Below, piece after piece: positions 8,850 to 17,164 of a DNA stretch of 64,000 nt; the stretch's first letter is position 1, and every line of letters begins with the position of its first letter. Under the pieces are notes generated by a model. It searched no databases, was not told the origin of the DNA, and saw only the letters and a list, made by a program, of their open reading frames with translations. The position numbers and the translations under genes are program-made. This DNA comes from Haloferax namakaokahaiae (GTDB lineage: Archaea > Halobacteriota > Halobacteria > Halobacteriales > Haloferacaceae), in the NCBI RefSeq assembly GCF_042663225.1, contig NZ_JBHTAA010000001.1, positions 372,001 to 436,000 of the forward strand, written 5' to 3'.

Positions 8850-8905
8850 AGTGAGGGTAAAGAGAAGAGAGCGGAGAAAGCGGAAGAAAACGAAAGAACG
8901 CTACG
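8850..8905 (-). terminator. Pyrimidine-rich terminator after nrdJ
   Basis: On the minus strand, about 21 bases after the nrdJ stop, there is a run of some 55 bases almost purely C and T with several T clusters (TTTCGTTTTCTT). Archaeal polymerase stops at T-rich tracts, so this is a likely terminator for nrdJ. The strand asymmetry is striking against the GC-rich background. Confidence 0.5.
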
Positions 8906-8925
8906 GAGTTAGTCGCGTGCTCGGT

Positions 8926-11900
8926 TTAGCACTCGGACCAACCGCAGCTCTGACAGGTCTTACACCCTTCAGAGTAGTAGAGTTCCATCGCGCCGCACTC
9001 GGGACACTCGGGACTCTCGCCGGCCGCGAGCAGGTCGGCGATTGCGTTCGAGTCGTCCTCGGCGTCCGCGTCGGCTTCGGGCGTGTCGTCAGCCGTGACA
9101 GACGGCTGTTCTGAAGCCTCTGCTTCCACTTCGGTCAGGTTCTTCTGCCGCGGGTAGCCCTTGTCGATGTCGCCGTCGAGGTAGCGGCGCATGGCCGTCC
9201 CGATGGCATCGGGGATGGAGTTGATCTGTTCGCCCTTGTCCCAGGCGACCTTCGGGCTTCGGATGCCCTTCAGTTCGTTGGCAATCTCCTCGGGGTCCAC
9301 GCCGGAGCGGAGCGACGTGGAGATGGTCTTGGCGAGCGCCTCGGTGAAGGAGGCGGTGAAGCCACCGGAGTTGCCGATGTTGGCGAACAGTTCGAACGGC
9401 TGTCCGTTCTCGTCCTCGTTGATGTTGACGTAGAGCTTCCCGTAGCCCGTGTCGATGCGCTGGGTGACGCCGTAGAGCACGTCGGGGCGCGGGCGCTTCT
9501 TGCCGACGTCGCTCGGCGAGTCGGCGAAGGCGAGTTCGAGTTCGCCGCCGATGAGGTCGGCGACTTCCTCGCTTTCGAGGAACGCCGACACGTCGCCGAA
9601 CACGTCACGAATCTGCGAGACGATGGCCTCTGCGGCCTCTTCGTCGTCGGAGAACTCCGCGTTCTTCGCGCGCGTCGTGAGGACCTGCTTCGAGCGGGTG
9701 CCGTCGCGGTAGACGGTCACGCCCTTGCCGCCGTGGTCGTAGATGTAGCGGTAGACCTCGTCCATGTCCTCTTTCGAGGCGCTGTTCGGGAAGTTACAGG
9801 TCTTGGAGATTGCGGAGTCCACACCCTCCTGGAGGGCACACTGGACGCCCGCGTGTTCGAGACCGGTCAGGTCTGCGGTGACGACGAACAGTTCCGAAAT
9901 CGCGTCCGGAACCGACGAGAGCGACGAGACACCGTCGAACTCGTTGTTCGCCATCTGGTCTTGGGCTTCGCGTTTCACGGCCTCAACGTCGATGTCGTTG
10001 GCCTCCAGCGCGCGGAGGAAGTAGTCGTCGAACTCGACGAGCATCTCGTCGCCCTGCACGTCGTCGGAGACGTTCTTGTAGTAGGCGACGTTGTAAATCG
10101 GCTCACAGCCACCGGTGGTGTTGGAGACCATCGAGGTGGTGCCCGTCGGGGCGATAGTCGTCGTGTTGTGGTTGCGGATGGGGAAGCCGTCGGCCCAGTC
10201 GTCGGCGTCTTCGCCCGTGTGGTGTTCGAACCAGTCTCGGTATTCGGTCGGGTTCGCGTACTTGGAGTCTTCCCACGCGTCGAACGGACCGCGCTCTTCG
10301 GCGAGTTCGTGGGAGGCCCACTTGGACTGGTGGTTGATGTGGGTCATCAGCTGTTGGGCGATTTCGTTGCCCTCCTCGGAGCCGTAGCGGACGCCGAGTT
10401 GGATGTAGAGCTGTGCGAGACCCATGATGCCAAGTCCGATTTTGCGGAGTTCGCGGACCTTCTCCTCGATCTTCTTCACGGGGAAGTCCGACATCGTGAC
10501 GACGTTTTCGAGGAAGCGCGTGCCGTTCTCGATGCGGTGGTCGAACTCCGACCAGTCGATTGCGTCTTCGAGGAACGCATCGACGGCCGCCGACATGTCG
10601 GCGTACTCGTCGCCGTGCTGGTCGTACCAGACGCGCCAGTCGGGGGCGTCGAAGTCAACGAGCGTCGAGAGGTTGATGTGCCCGAGGTTACACGCCTCGT
10701 ACTCTTCGAGCGGCTGTTCGCCACACGGGTTGGTTGCGAGGATGCGGTGGTCGGGGTGCTTCTCCACGTCGAACGAGTGCTGCTTGTTCGCGCGTTCGAG
10801 GTAGACGACGCCGGGTTCGCCGTTCTCCCACGCGCCCGCGACGATGTGGTCCCACATCTCCGCGGCCGGGATGGAGAGGACTTCGCCGACTTCGACGTAC
10901 TCGCCGAGGTCGAACATCTCGTAGATTTCCTTCGTCTGCGGCGTGGCGACGTGCGGCTCTTCGGTGCGCGGGTTGGTGAAGACGAACTCCTCGTCGTTGT
11001 ACAGCGCCTCCATGAAGTCGTCGGTGATGCCGACCGAGATGTTGAAGTTCGAGAGGTGGCCTTCGACGGCGTTGCGGAGGTGTTTGGGGACGCGTCCGTC
11101 CTCGTCGATGAGTTCGCGTGCCTCTTCGAGCGCGTCGGCGAACTTGGTGTGCGTGAAGTCGTCGGGGTCGTTCAGACGGAGCGTGTGTGCGAGCGAGACG
11201 TCCTTGTTCTTCGCGTGGATGAACTGAATCACGTCGGGGTGCGAGACGCGCATGACGCCCATCTGGGCACCGCGGCGGGCACCGCCCTGCGCGATGGTCT
11301 CACACATCTGGTCGAACGTCCGCATGAAGGTGATGGGACCGGAGGCGATACCGCCGGTCGAACCGACTGCGTCACCGTAGGGTCGGAGGTTCCAGAAGGC
11401 ATAGCCCATGCCACCGCCGGACTGGAAGACCTCCGCGGCCTCCTTGGCGGTCTGGTGGATGTCGGTGATGTCGTCGCCCGGAGAATCGACGAAACACGCC
11501 GAGAGTTGCTGGAGTTCGTCGCCAGCGTTCATCAGGGTCGGCGAGTTGGGCATGAAGGAGAGCTGGTTCATCATCTCCTCGAACGTCTCACGCTTCTCGA
11601 CGACGACGTCGGCGACGGAGTCGGGGAGTTCGGGGACGAGCGTCTCGTAGGCGAACTTGTTGACGTTGTAGATGGAGAGGGTCGCCTCGGCGTCTGTGTC
11701 GTCGGCGGTGACGCCCGTGCCGAAGACTTCCGCGGCGAGTTCGTCGCGGCGCGGGTGGTCGGGCTTGATGAGGTCCGGCGTGACGGTGATTTCGAGGCCC
11801 TGCTTTTCGGCTTCGAAGACGGCCTCGGCGAGCGCGATGTTCTTCGCAACGCGGGGGAAGAGGTCCTCCTGGGTCTCGATGAGGTCCCCGTTGGCGTCCT

Positions 11901-12027
11901 TGCGAAGGTAGCGCGCGGGCAGAATGTTGTTGTAGGCGTTGCCCGTCATGCGCTCGGCGAGCGTGTCGCCGTCGGTGCGCTTGATGGGCAGTACGAGTTC
12001 GTCCGCGGAGAGTTCAGCGTCGCTCAT
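8926..12027 (-). CDS. nrdJ: Adenosylcobalamin-dependent (class II) ribonucleotide reductase
   Basis: A 1033-residue class II ribonucleotide reductase making deoxyribonucleotides with coenzyme B12. The catalytic landmarks are visible: the redox Cys at residue 178 (SACFVDSPGDD), NPCGEQPL at 433-440 with the thiyl-radical Cys435, the following CNLGHINL, and a phosphate-binding PTGTTSMVSNTTGG stretch. The C-terminus is a zinc ribbon (CPEC ... CQSCGWSEC) that shuttles reducing power. An Asp/Glu-rich linker precedes the ribbon. No intein interrupts it, although haloarchaeal reductases sometimes carry them. It has a real leader with a strong Shine-Dalgarno site, unusual here. Confidence 0.95.
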   Translation of the reverse strand: MSDAELSADELVLPIKRTDGDTLAERMTGNAYNNILPARYLRKDANGDLIETQEDLFPRVAKNIALAEAVFEAEKQGLEITVTPDLIKPDHPRRDELAAEVFGTGVTADDTDAEATLSIYNVNKFAYETLVPELPDSVADVVVEKRETFEEMMNQLSFMPNSPTLMNAGDELQQLSACFVDSPGDDITDIHQTAKEAAEVFQSGGGMGYAFWNLRPYGDAVGSTGGIASGPITFMRTFDQMCETIAQGGARRGAQMGVMRVSHPDVIQFIHAKNKDVSLAHTLRLNDPDDFTHTKFADALEEARELIDEDGRVPKHLRNAVEGHLSNFNISVGITDDFMEALYNDEEFVFTNPRTEEPHVATPQTKEIYEMFDLGEYVEVGEVLSIPAAEMWDHIVAGAWENGEPGVVYLERANKQHSFDVEKHPDHRILATNPCGEQPLEEYEACNLGHINLSTLVDFDAPDWRVWYDQHGDEYADMSAAVDAFLEDAIDWSEFDHRIENGTRFLENVVTMSDFPVKKIEEKVRELRKIGLGIMGLAQLYIQLGVRYGSEEGNEIAQQLMTHINHQSKWASHELAEERGPFDAWEDSKYANPTEYRDWFEHHTGEDADDWADGFPIRNHNTTTIAPTGTTSMVSNTTGGCEPIYNVAYYKNVSDDVQGDEMLVEFDDYFLRALEANDIDVEAVKREAQDQMANNEFDGVSSLSSVPDAISELFVVTADLTGLEHAGVQCALQEGVDSAISKTCNFPNSASKEDMDEVYRYIYDHGGKGVTVYRDGTRSKQVLTTRAKNAEFSDDEEAAEAIVSQIRDVFGDVSAFLESEEVADLIGGELELAFADSPSDVGKKRPRPDVLYGVTQRIDTGYGKLYVNINEDENGQPFELFANIGNSGGFTASFTEALAKTISTSLRSGVDPEEIANELKGIRSPKVAWDKGEQINSIPDAIGTAMRRYLDGDIDKGYPRQKNLTEVEAEASEQPSVTADDTPEADADAEDDSNAIADLLAAGESPECPECGAMELYYSEGCKTCQSCGWSEC

Positions 12028-12032
12028 AGGCT

Positions 12033-12062
12033 ATTCCTCCTGCCCGACTCGTGTTCGGGCAG
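12033..12062 (-). promoter_or_regulatory. nrdJ leader hairpin abutting a strong Shine-Dalgarno site
   Basis: In the message, CTGCCCGA and TCGGGCAG form an 8-bp perfect stem with a 7-base loop (12040-12062). The last stem base is the first G of GGAGGAAT, which sits 5-6 bases before the ATG at 12027. Strong ribosome sites are rare in this mostly leaderless genome, and here a hairpin can mask its edge. This suggests translational control of the B12-dependent reductase. Confidence 0.55.
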
Positions 12063-12128
12063 TCGTTGGTTCGTAGGTTCGTGAAAGTCCGCTCATTTGT
12101 GACGATAGTTGTGTGTGTGATGTGGTCG

Positions 12129-12135
12129 GTTAAGG
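12129..12135 (-). promoter_or_regulatory. TATA box of nrdJ
   Basis: CCTTAAC on the minus strand would start transcription near 12105, giving a leader of roughly 75-80 bases that contains the hairpin and ribosome site. Confidence 0.45.
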
Positions 12136-12530
12136 CTTCGGACTCAGCGTCGATTTCGTCCCAGAAGTATCAGATCGAGTTTGTATCTTTCTGGGGTCCG
12201 TGCCGTGGTCCGATACGTACATTTCCAATGAAGGCGCGCTGGCCACATAACGGTAGGTAGAGCGGAGCGGAAGTGAAATCAAATACTGAATAATCGCAAG
12301 ACATGACTGTCTTATCCAGTAGAACGTGAGGGGGGAGTAGCACACGCTGAACGAGTAACATGGGACGGTCTCTCGCGTTCTGTCGGACATTATAAAGGGA
12401 CCACGTCGGAAAGTGATTCGAAGATGTGTCAGAATGAATATGGTGGATAAAAACGCCACCCGAAGGCAGTGATATTCGCCGATTTCAGCGGTCTCGAACC
12501 ACCGCTATTCGAGAGTCGATACCGCGCCGC
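12136..12530. other. Intergenic stretch without a convincing gene
   Basis: About 400 bases with lower GC than the surroundings. Short open frames exist on both strands but have no haloarchaeal protein character. A strong TATA-like CATTATAAAG at about 12389-12398 reads well on either strand and is not followed by a gene, so a small RNA is possible. Otherwise nothing was recognised. Confidence 0.4.
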
Positions 12531-12539
12531 AAACTTATT
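12531..12539 (+). promoter_or_regulatory. TATA box of the small membrane-protein gene
   Basis: AAACTTATT is centred about 29 bases before the ATG at 12565, predicting a leaderless message and supporting that start. Confidence 0.5.
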
Positions 12540-12564
12540 CTCACCCGCGGTGTCATATCTAGCT

Positions 12565-12777
12565 ATGGCACTACTACCACTCCTCTTCGTCTTCCTCCAA
12601 ATCGAGGGTCTTCTGGGGTCACCGCTCGGGCAACTGCTCGCCGTCATCGTCGGCATCGGCGTCGTCGTCCTCGTCGGGAGAGTGTTCCTCAAAGTCGCGT
12701 GGCGACTCGTCACCATCGCGGCGGTCATCGTCGGGGCGCTGTTGCTCCTGTCGTTCCTCGGCATCAACGTCCTCTAA
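12565..12777 (+). CDS. Small two-helix membrane protein
   Basis: A 70-residue hydrophobic protein, MALLPLLFVFLQ..., with one weak N-terminal and two clear membrane helices and a dibasic loop in the middle (GRVFLKVAWR). The start is fixed by a TATA-like box 29 bases upstream and by loss of protein-like sequence before it. No family was recognised. It ends 27 bp from the trpG stop, facing it. Confidence 0.6.
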   Translation: MALLPLLFVFLQIEGLLGSPLGQLLAVIVGIGVVVLVGRVFLKVAWRLVTIAAVIVGALLLLSFLGINVL

Positions 12778-12804
12778 CGACCGGACGAGACTCTTTTCGA
12801 ATAC

Positions 12805-13425
12805 CTACTGCGGCGCGACTTCGAGACCCGCCACCGACGAGAGGAAGTTCCCAACGATACCGTGTCCCGACCCCGTGAGCACGCTCTCGGGGTGGAACTG
12901 GACGCACTCGATTGGATACTCGCGGTGGCGGACGCCCATGACGAGCGCCTCGCCGTCGTGGTCGGTCGTCGCCGAGACCTCGAAGCAGTCGGGGACTTCG
13001 GTGGCGACCAGCGAGTGATAGCGCCCGGCAGGGAAGCCCTGTTCGAGACCGGAAAAGACGCCGACGTCGTCGTGGTCGATGGGGTAGGCCTTCCCGTGGA
13101 TTGGCTCCGGCGCGTGGCCGATGGTCCCGCCGTAGGCGTAGACGGCCGCCTCCAACCCGAGGCAGACGCCGAGCGTCGGAATCTCCGTCGAAAGCTCTCG
13201 AAGCACGTCGTTCGTCACGCCCACGTCGCGGTCGTTCTTCGGGTGGCCGGGACCGGGCGAGATGACGAGCGCGTCGGGGTTCAGGTCTCGAATCTCGTCG
13301 AGCGAGGCGGTGTTCTTCCGCACTTCGATGTCGATTGGCTCGCCGCCGACGGTCTGTTCGGAGAAGTACTCCACGAGATTGTACGTGAAGGAGTCGAAGT
13401 TATCGACGATGACGAGTCGGGTCAT
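12805..13425 (-). CDS. trpG: Anthranilate synthase glutamine amidotransferase subunit
   Basis: A 206-residue class I glutamine amidotransferase that feeds ammonia to TrpE. The oxyanion motif ISPGPGHP is near residue 56, the nucleophile Cys in LGVCLGLEA near 85, and the catalytic His-x-Glu in CVQFHPES near 185. The ATG at 13425 overlaps the trpE stop as ATGA, fixing the start. Last gene of the trpD-trpF-trpE-trpG operon. Confidence 0.94.
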   Translation of the reverse strand: MTRLVIVDNFDSFTYNLVEYFSEQTVGGEPIDIEVRKNTASLDEIRDLNPDALVISPGPGHPKNDRDVGVTNDVLRELSTEIPTLGVCLGLEAAVYAYGGTIGHAPEPIHGKAYPIDHDDVGVFSGLEQGFPAGRYHSLVATEVPDCFEVSATTDHDGEALVMGVRHREYPIECVQFHPESVLTGSGHGIVGNFLSSVAGLEVAPQ

Positions 13426-14993
13426 CGGGTCGCCTCCTGCGGTTCGTACTCGATGCGACGGAGCGCGTCGAGCACGCCGCCCATCTTCTGTTCGGTCTCT
13501 TCGTACTCCGAGACCGGGTCGGAGTCGGCGACGATTCCCGCGCCTGCGCGAACCGAGATTTCGTCCTCGTCGCCCGAGGTATCGACCGTCGCCGTCCGAA
13601 TGACGATGGCCGTGTCGGCGTCGCCGGTCCACGAGTAGTAGCCGACGCCGCCGCCGTAGACGCCGCGCGGCGACGATTCGAGGTCGTCGATTATCTCCAT
13701 CGCACGAACTTTCGGCGCGCCGGTGAGCGTCCCAGCGGGGAACGTCGCGCGCGTCGCGTCGAACGCGTCGAATTCGGCGTCGAGCGTCCCCGTCACCGTC
13801 GATTCGATGTGCTGGACGTGGCTGTACTTGACGACGCTCATGAACTCATCGACGCGGACGCTTCCGGGCGAGGAGACGCGCCGAACGTCGTTGCGGCCGA
13901 GGTCCACGAGCATCGTGTGCTCGGCGCGCTCTTTGTCGTCGGCGAGGAGTTCGCCCGCGAGTCGGCGGTCTTCGACCGGGCCGGCACCGCGCTGGCAGGT
14001 GCCTGCAATCGGGTTGACTACGACGCGGTCGCCGCGAACCGAGACGAGCGTTTCGGGACTCGCGCCGACGACGTGTCTGTCGCCGTGGCGAAGCAGGTAC
14101 ATGTACGGCGAGGGGTTGACCTCGCGGAGCGACTCGTACAGGCCGACCGGGTCGATTTGGCCGCGAAGTCGTCGGGTGCGCGAGAGGACGCCCTGATAGA
14201 TGTCGCCGTCGCGGACGTGTTCTTTCGTCTTTCGAACCGTCTCCTCGTAGGACGCGCTCGACTCGGACTCCTCGCCGGTTCGTTCGAACCCACCGAGGTT
14301 CGGCACGTCGGCACCTTCGAGTCTGTCGGCGACGCGTTCGGCCTCGGCGACGACCGAATCGTACACGTCTCCGGGGTCGTCGTCGGGCGTGACGACCGGC
14401 GTACAGACCAACTGCACGGTGTCTTCGCGGTGGTCGAACGCGAGGGTTCTGGTGGTCAGGACGAACTCGGCGTCGGGATTCTCGGTCTCCGGGCGCGTGC
14501 GACCGACCTCTTCTAGCCAGAGGTCGTAGACGGCCTCGTAGGCGAGAAAGCCGACGAGTCCGCCGGTGAGCGTCTGCCGGTCGCGCGCGGGGAAGTTGAC
14601 TCGGGGGAGCGCCGGGAGCGCGCCGCGAAGCGAGTCGAGCACGTCGCCCTCGGTCTCGCGGATGAACTCGGTTGCAGGTCCGCCGAGGTCGGTCACGTCG
14701 AAGCCGTCGGGACCGACCGTGACGACTGCTTCGGGGTCGTAGCCGACGAAGGAGTAGCGGGCGTGCGAGTCCGCGTCGGTCGTCGCCGACGAGAACGCAC
14801 CCTGCGGGTTACTCGATGCGACCTTCTCGGCGCTCTCCAAGAGGAAGCCGTAGTCGCTTCGGTCGGTGAGCGTCGTGTAGGCAGCGAGCGGTTCGGCGTC
14901 GATACCGAGGTCGGTTGCGAGGTGTGCGACGACCGGTTCGTCGTACTGTTCGACCTGTGCGACGAACTCCTCGCGCGGCGTTTCCGGCGTCAT
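13422..14993 (-). CDS. trpE: Anthranilate synthase component I
   Basis: A 523-residue chorismate-binding enzyme making anthranilate from chorismate with ammonia from TrpG. The N-terminal tryptophan feedback motif appears as FLLES near residue 50. The C-terminal chorismate domain holds NPSPYMY, GASPETLV, PIAGT, LVDLGRND and GAPKVRAME, the expected series. A Ser/Glu linker near 245-255 separates the domains. It overlaps both neighbours by four bases (ATGA), a sign of tight coupling. The intact LLES motif suggests feedback inhibition is retained. Confidence 0.95.
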   Translation of the reverse strand: MTPETPREEFVAQVEQYDEPVVAHLATDLGIDAEPLAAYTTLTDRSDYGFLLESAEKVASSNPQGAFSSATTDADSHARYSFVGYDPEAVVTVGPDGFDVTDLGGPATEFIRETEGDVLDSLRGALPALPRVNFPARDRQTLTGGLVGFLAYEAVYDLWLEEVGRTRPETENPDAEFVLTTRTLAFDHREDTVQLVCTPVVTPDDDPGDVYDSVVAEAERVADRLEGADVPNLGGFERTGEESESSASYEETVRKTKEHVRDGDIYQGVLSRTRRLRGQIDPVGLYESLREVNPSPYMYLLRHGDRHVVGASPETLVSVRGDRVVVNPIAGTCQRGAGPVEDRRLAGELLADDKERAEHTMLVDLGRNDVRRVSSPGSVRVDEFMSVVKYSHVQHIESTVTGTLDAEFDAFDATRATFPAGTLTGAPKVRAMEIIDDLESSPRGVYGGGVGYYSWTGDADTAIVIRTATVDTSGDEDEISVRAGAGIVADSDPVSEYEETEQKMGGVLDALRRIEYEPQEATR

Positions 14994-15661
14994 GCGAACA
15001 CTCCCGCATCCTCGAAGACGTTCGATTTCGACGAGGCGTCTCTCGCTCGGGAGACGAATTTGACGACCGAACTGTGGTCTTTGATTCCGCCTTCGCGTTC
15101 GACGCCGCTGGCGACATCGACGCCGTACGGGTCGGCAGTCTGGATGGCCTCGGCGACGTTCTCGGGCGTCAAGCCACCGGCGAGGATGACGGGGGCTTCG
15201 ACTGCTTCGACGAGTTCGCGGGCGGCGTCCCAGTCGTGCGTCTGGCCGGTTCCGCCAGCACCGGATTCGGAGGGGGTATCGACGAGGATGGCGTCGGCGA
15301 CTGCTTCGACTTCGCGGGCGCGTTCGAGGTCGGTGGCGGCGACGACGGGGACGACGCGAACGCCCTCCTCGCGGATGGAGGCGAGTTCGTCGGCAGTAAA
15401 GTCCGCGTGGAGTTGCAGGATGTCGGGGCGAACCTCGCGGACGAGTTCGAGGGCCCGCTCCACGGAGTCGGGCATCGTGACGAGCGTCGCCGCGACGAAC
15501 GGTGAGACGCCGGCGACGAGTTCGCGGGCGCGCTCGACCGAGACTTCTCGTGGCGTCTCGACCGGCACGTCGGCGATGACGCCGACCGCATCGACACCGG
15601 CGGTCTCGGCGGCGCGCAGGTCTTCCTCGCGGGTGAATCCGCAGACTTTGACGCGGACCAT
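14990..15661 (-). CDS. trpF: Phosphoribosylanthranilate isomerase
   Basis: A 223-residue TIM barrel. The catalytic Cys sits in VKVCGFT at residue 7, and the acid Asp lies in ILVDTPS near 128. The phosphate-binding loop is ILAGGLTPENV and the last strand gives GVDVASGVE. The ATG directly follows the trpD stop with no spacer. The Gly/Ser loop after the catalytic Asp (SESGAGGTGQTHDW) is typical. The next enzyme, TrpC, is not in this operon and must lie elsewhere. Confidence 0.93.
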   Translation of the reverse strand: MVRVKVCGFTREEDLRAAETAGVDAVGVIADVPVETPREVSVERARELVAGVSPFVAATLVTMPDSVERALELVREVRPDILQLHADFTADELASIREEGVRVVPVVAATDLERAREVEAVADAILVDTPSESGAGGTGQTHDWDAARELVEAVEAPVILAGGLTPENVAEAIQTADPYGVDVASGVEREGGIKDHSSVVKFVSRARDASSKSNVFEDAGVFA

Positions 15662-16657
15662 TCAGGCCTCCCGGAGCGCGTCGAGTTTCGCGGCGGCCGC
15701 GCCGGAGTCGATAGCGTCACGGGCAGTGTCAACGCCGCCTTCGAGCGATTCGGCCAGTCCGGCCACGTAGATTGCCGCGCCAGCGTTGGCGAGGATGAGG
15801 TCGCGTTTCGCGCCGGTCACGTCGCCGGAGAGGATGCCTTCGAGGTCGCGGGCGTTCGCTTCGGGCGTGCCGCCCGCGACGGCGTCGATGGGGGCGGTTT
15901 CGAGTCCGAGGTCATCGGGGGCCAGGGTGTACTCGGTGACGTCGTCGCCATCGACTTCGGCGACGGTCGTCGCATCGTGGAGGGCGATTTCGTCCATGCC
16001 GGAGCCGTGGACGACCAGCGCGCGCTCGACGGGCATGTGAGAGAGCGAGCGTGCGATGACTGGGACGAGGTCGGGGTCGTAGACCCCGAGTACTTGGGCG
16101 TCCGCGCCTGCGGGGTTCGTCAGCGGGCCGAGGACGTTGAAGATGGTGCGCATTCCCAGTTCTTTCCGCGGGCCGATGACGGCTTTCATCGCCGGATGGA
16201 ACACCGGTGCGAGCATGAAGCCGACACCGTTGCGCTCGATAGACCGCTCGACTGCAGCGGGTTCGGCTTCGACGTTGACGCCGGCGACTTCGAGCACGTC
16301 GGCGCTTCCAGAAGAGGAAGACACGGAGTAGTTACCGTGTTTGGCGACGGCCGCGCCCGCTCCTGCGGCGACGAGCGCGCTCGTCGTCGAGACGTTGATG
16401 GTGTCGTAGTCGTCGCCGCCGGTCCCGCACGTGTCCACGAGCGGTTTCCGCGATGGCGAAATCGTTCGCGCGGCGTCGCGCATTCCCTGTGCGAAGCCTG
16501 CAATCTCTGCTTCTGTCTCACCTTTCGCGCGGAGCGCGGCCAGCAAGCCACCGATTTGTGCCTCTGTCGCGTCCGCAAACACTGTTCGGGAGACCGTTCG
16601 TGCCTCGTCAACCGACAAGTCATCGCCGGCCGTTACCCGTTCGATATATTCCTGCAT
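15662..16657 (-). CDS. trpD: Anthranilate phosphoribosyltransferase
   Basis: A 331-residue enzyme that transfers phosphoribose to anthranilate. The PRPP-binding Gly-rich loop DTCGTGGDDYDTINVST is near residue 78, the KHGNYSVSSSSGSADVLE segment near 109 and the metal-binding acidic pair is near the expected late position. The first gene of the operon, with its promoter in the 80 bases upstream. Nothing is unusual apart from the repeated sequence at the promoter. Confidence 0.94.
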   Translation of the reverse strand: MQEYIERVTAGDDLSVDEARTVSRTVFADATEAQIGGLLAALRAKGETEAEIAGFAQGMRDAARTISPSRKPLVDTCGTGGDDYDTINVSTTSALVAAGAGAAVAKHGNYSVSSSSGSADVLEVAGVNVEAEPAAVERSIERNGVGFMLAPVFHPAMKAVIGPRKELGMRTIFNVLGPLTNPAGADAQVLGVYDPDLVPVIARSLSHMPVERALVVHGSGMDEIALHDATTVAEVDGDDVTEYTLAPDDLGLETAPIDAVAGGTPEANARDLEGILSGDVTGAKRDLILANAGAAIYVAGLAESLEGGVDTARDAIDSGAAAAKLDALREA

Positions 16658-16667
16658 TGGTAGTCAC

Positions 16668-16716
16668 CGATGTACGAGTTCGTGTTACGATGTACAAATG
16701 TGCACATCAACTTAAG
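16668..16716 (-). promoter_or_regulatory. trp operon promoter with possible operator repeats
   Basis: The TATA-like CTTAAG is at 16711-16716 on the minus strand, predicting a start near 16686. Two direct copies of CGATGTAC (16668-16675 and 16688-16695) lie exactly 20 bp apart, two helix turns, around that start. The palindromes TGTACA and TGTGCACA lie at 16691-16696 and 16699-16706. This is the arrangement of a repressor site. Confidence 0.5.
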
Positions 16717-16835
16717 GATGTCGGGGTGGTGAATTTCGCCGCGACTCACGGGGTTGTATCGCAGAGGAGAGTCGGAACCGGCGTCTCGCGGTGTTTCACC
16801 GCATCGTGTCGAGAATCGCCACACAGGGTTTGATT

Positions 16836-16849
16836 CGAAAGCTTAAATT
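16836..16849 (+). promoter_or_regulatory. Promoter of the tRNA-Val pair
   Basis: CGAAAGCTTAAATT combines a purine-rich B-recognition element with a TATA box. Transcription would begin about 30 bases before the first tRNA. Confidence 0.6.
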
Positions 16850-16903
16850 GTACCCCCGGACAACGGAGAGATGCGTCCGAACGGGCGTGGGAAGCAACAC
16901 ACC

Positions 16904-16978
16904 GGGTTGGTGGTCTAGTCTGGTTATGACACCTCCTTGACATGGAGGAGGCCGGCAGTTCAAATCTGCCCCAACCCA
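16904..16978 (+). tRNA. tRNA-Val (GAC), copy 1
   Basis: 75 bases that fold as a full tRNA: acceptor GGGTTGG pairs with CCAACCC, with discriminator A at 16978. The anticodon stem CCTCC/GGAGG holds the loop TTGACAT with anticodon GAC at 16939-16941. The T-arm is GGCAGTTCAAATCTGCC. No intron and no encoded CCA. Confidence 0.96.
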
Positions 16979-17021
16979 CTCACTTCTCACGTTTTCGGGG
17001 TTTGGGCGATGTTTGCACCTC

Positions 17022-17096
17022 GGGTTGGTGGTCTAGTCTGGTTATGACACCTCCTTGACATGGAGGAGGCCGGCAGTTCAAATCTGCCCCAACCCA
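17022..17096 (+). tRNA. tRNA-Val (GAC), copy 2
   Basis: Identical in sequence to the first copy and 43 bases downstream. Anticodon GAC at 17057-17059. It probably shares the promoter at 16836-16849 because the spacer holds no clear TATA box. Confidence 0.96.
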
Positions 17097-17116
17097 CTTC
17101 TCTTCGACGCAACGAC

Positions 17117-17142
17117 CGCGAGAGACCTCTGTGTCTCTCGCG
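17117..17142 (+). terminator. Hairpin downstream of the tRNA-Val pair
   Basis: CGCGAGAGAC and GTCTCTCGCG form a perfect 10-bp stem with a 6-base loop, 20 bases after the second tRNA. It may end or protect the transcript, though no T-run follows. Alternatively it belongs to the palindromic element just downstream. Confidence 0.35.
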
Positions 17143-17164
17143 TCTGCATCGTGTGTTGTGGTCC

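Noticed and set aside
8926..12027. Intein in nrdJ
   Set aside because: Haloarchaeal reductases sometimes carry inteins; the protein is continuous at 1033 residues and the motifs are spaced normally.
9733..12084. 783-codon open frame antisense to nrdJ
   Set aside because: It mirrors the reductase's codon positions in GC-rich DNA; the protein is Val/Arg/Asp monotony with no fold features, and the nrdJ strand has clear motifs.
12028..12140. Cobalamin riboswitch upstream of nrdJ
   Set aside because: Only a simple hairpin is visible; no B12-box-like conserved sequence was recognised.
12130..12459. Two short ORFs upstream of nrdJ
   Set aside because: Their composition (Ser/Thr/Cys/Tyr-rich, few acidic residues) is unlike genome proteins, and no promoter fits.
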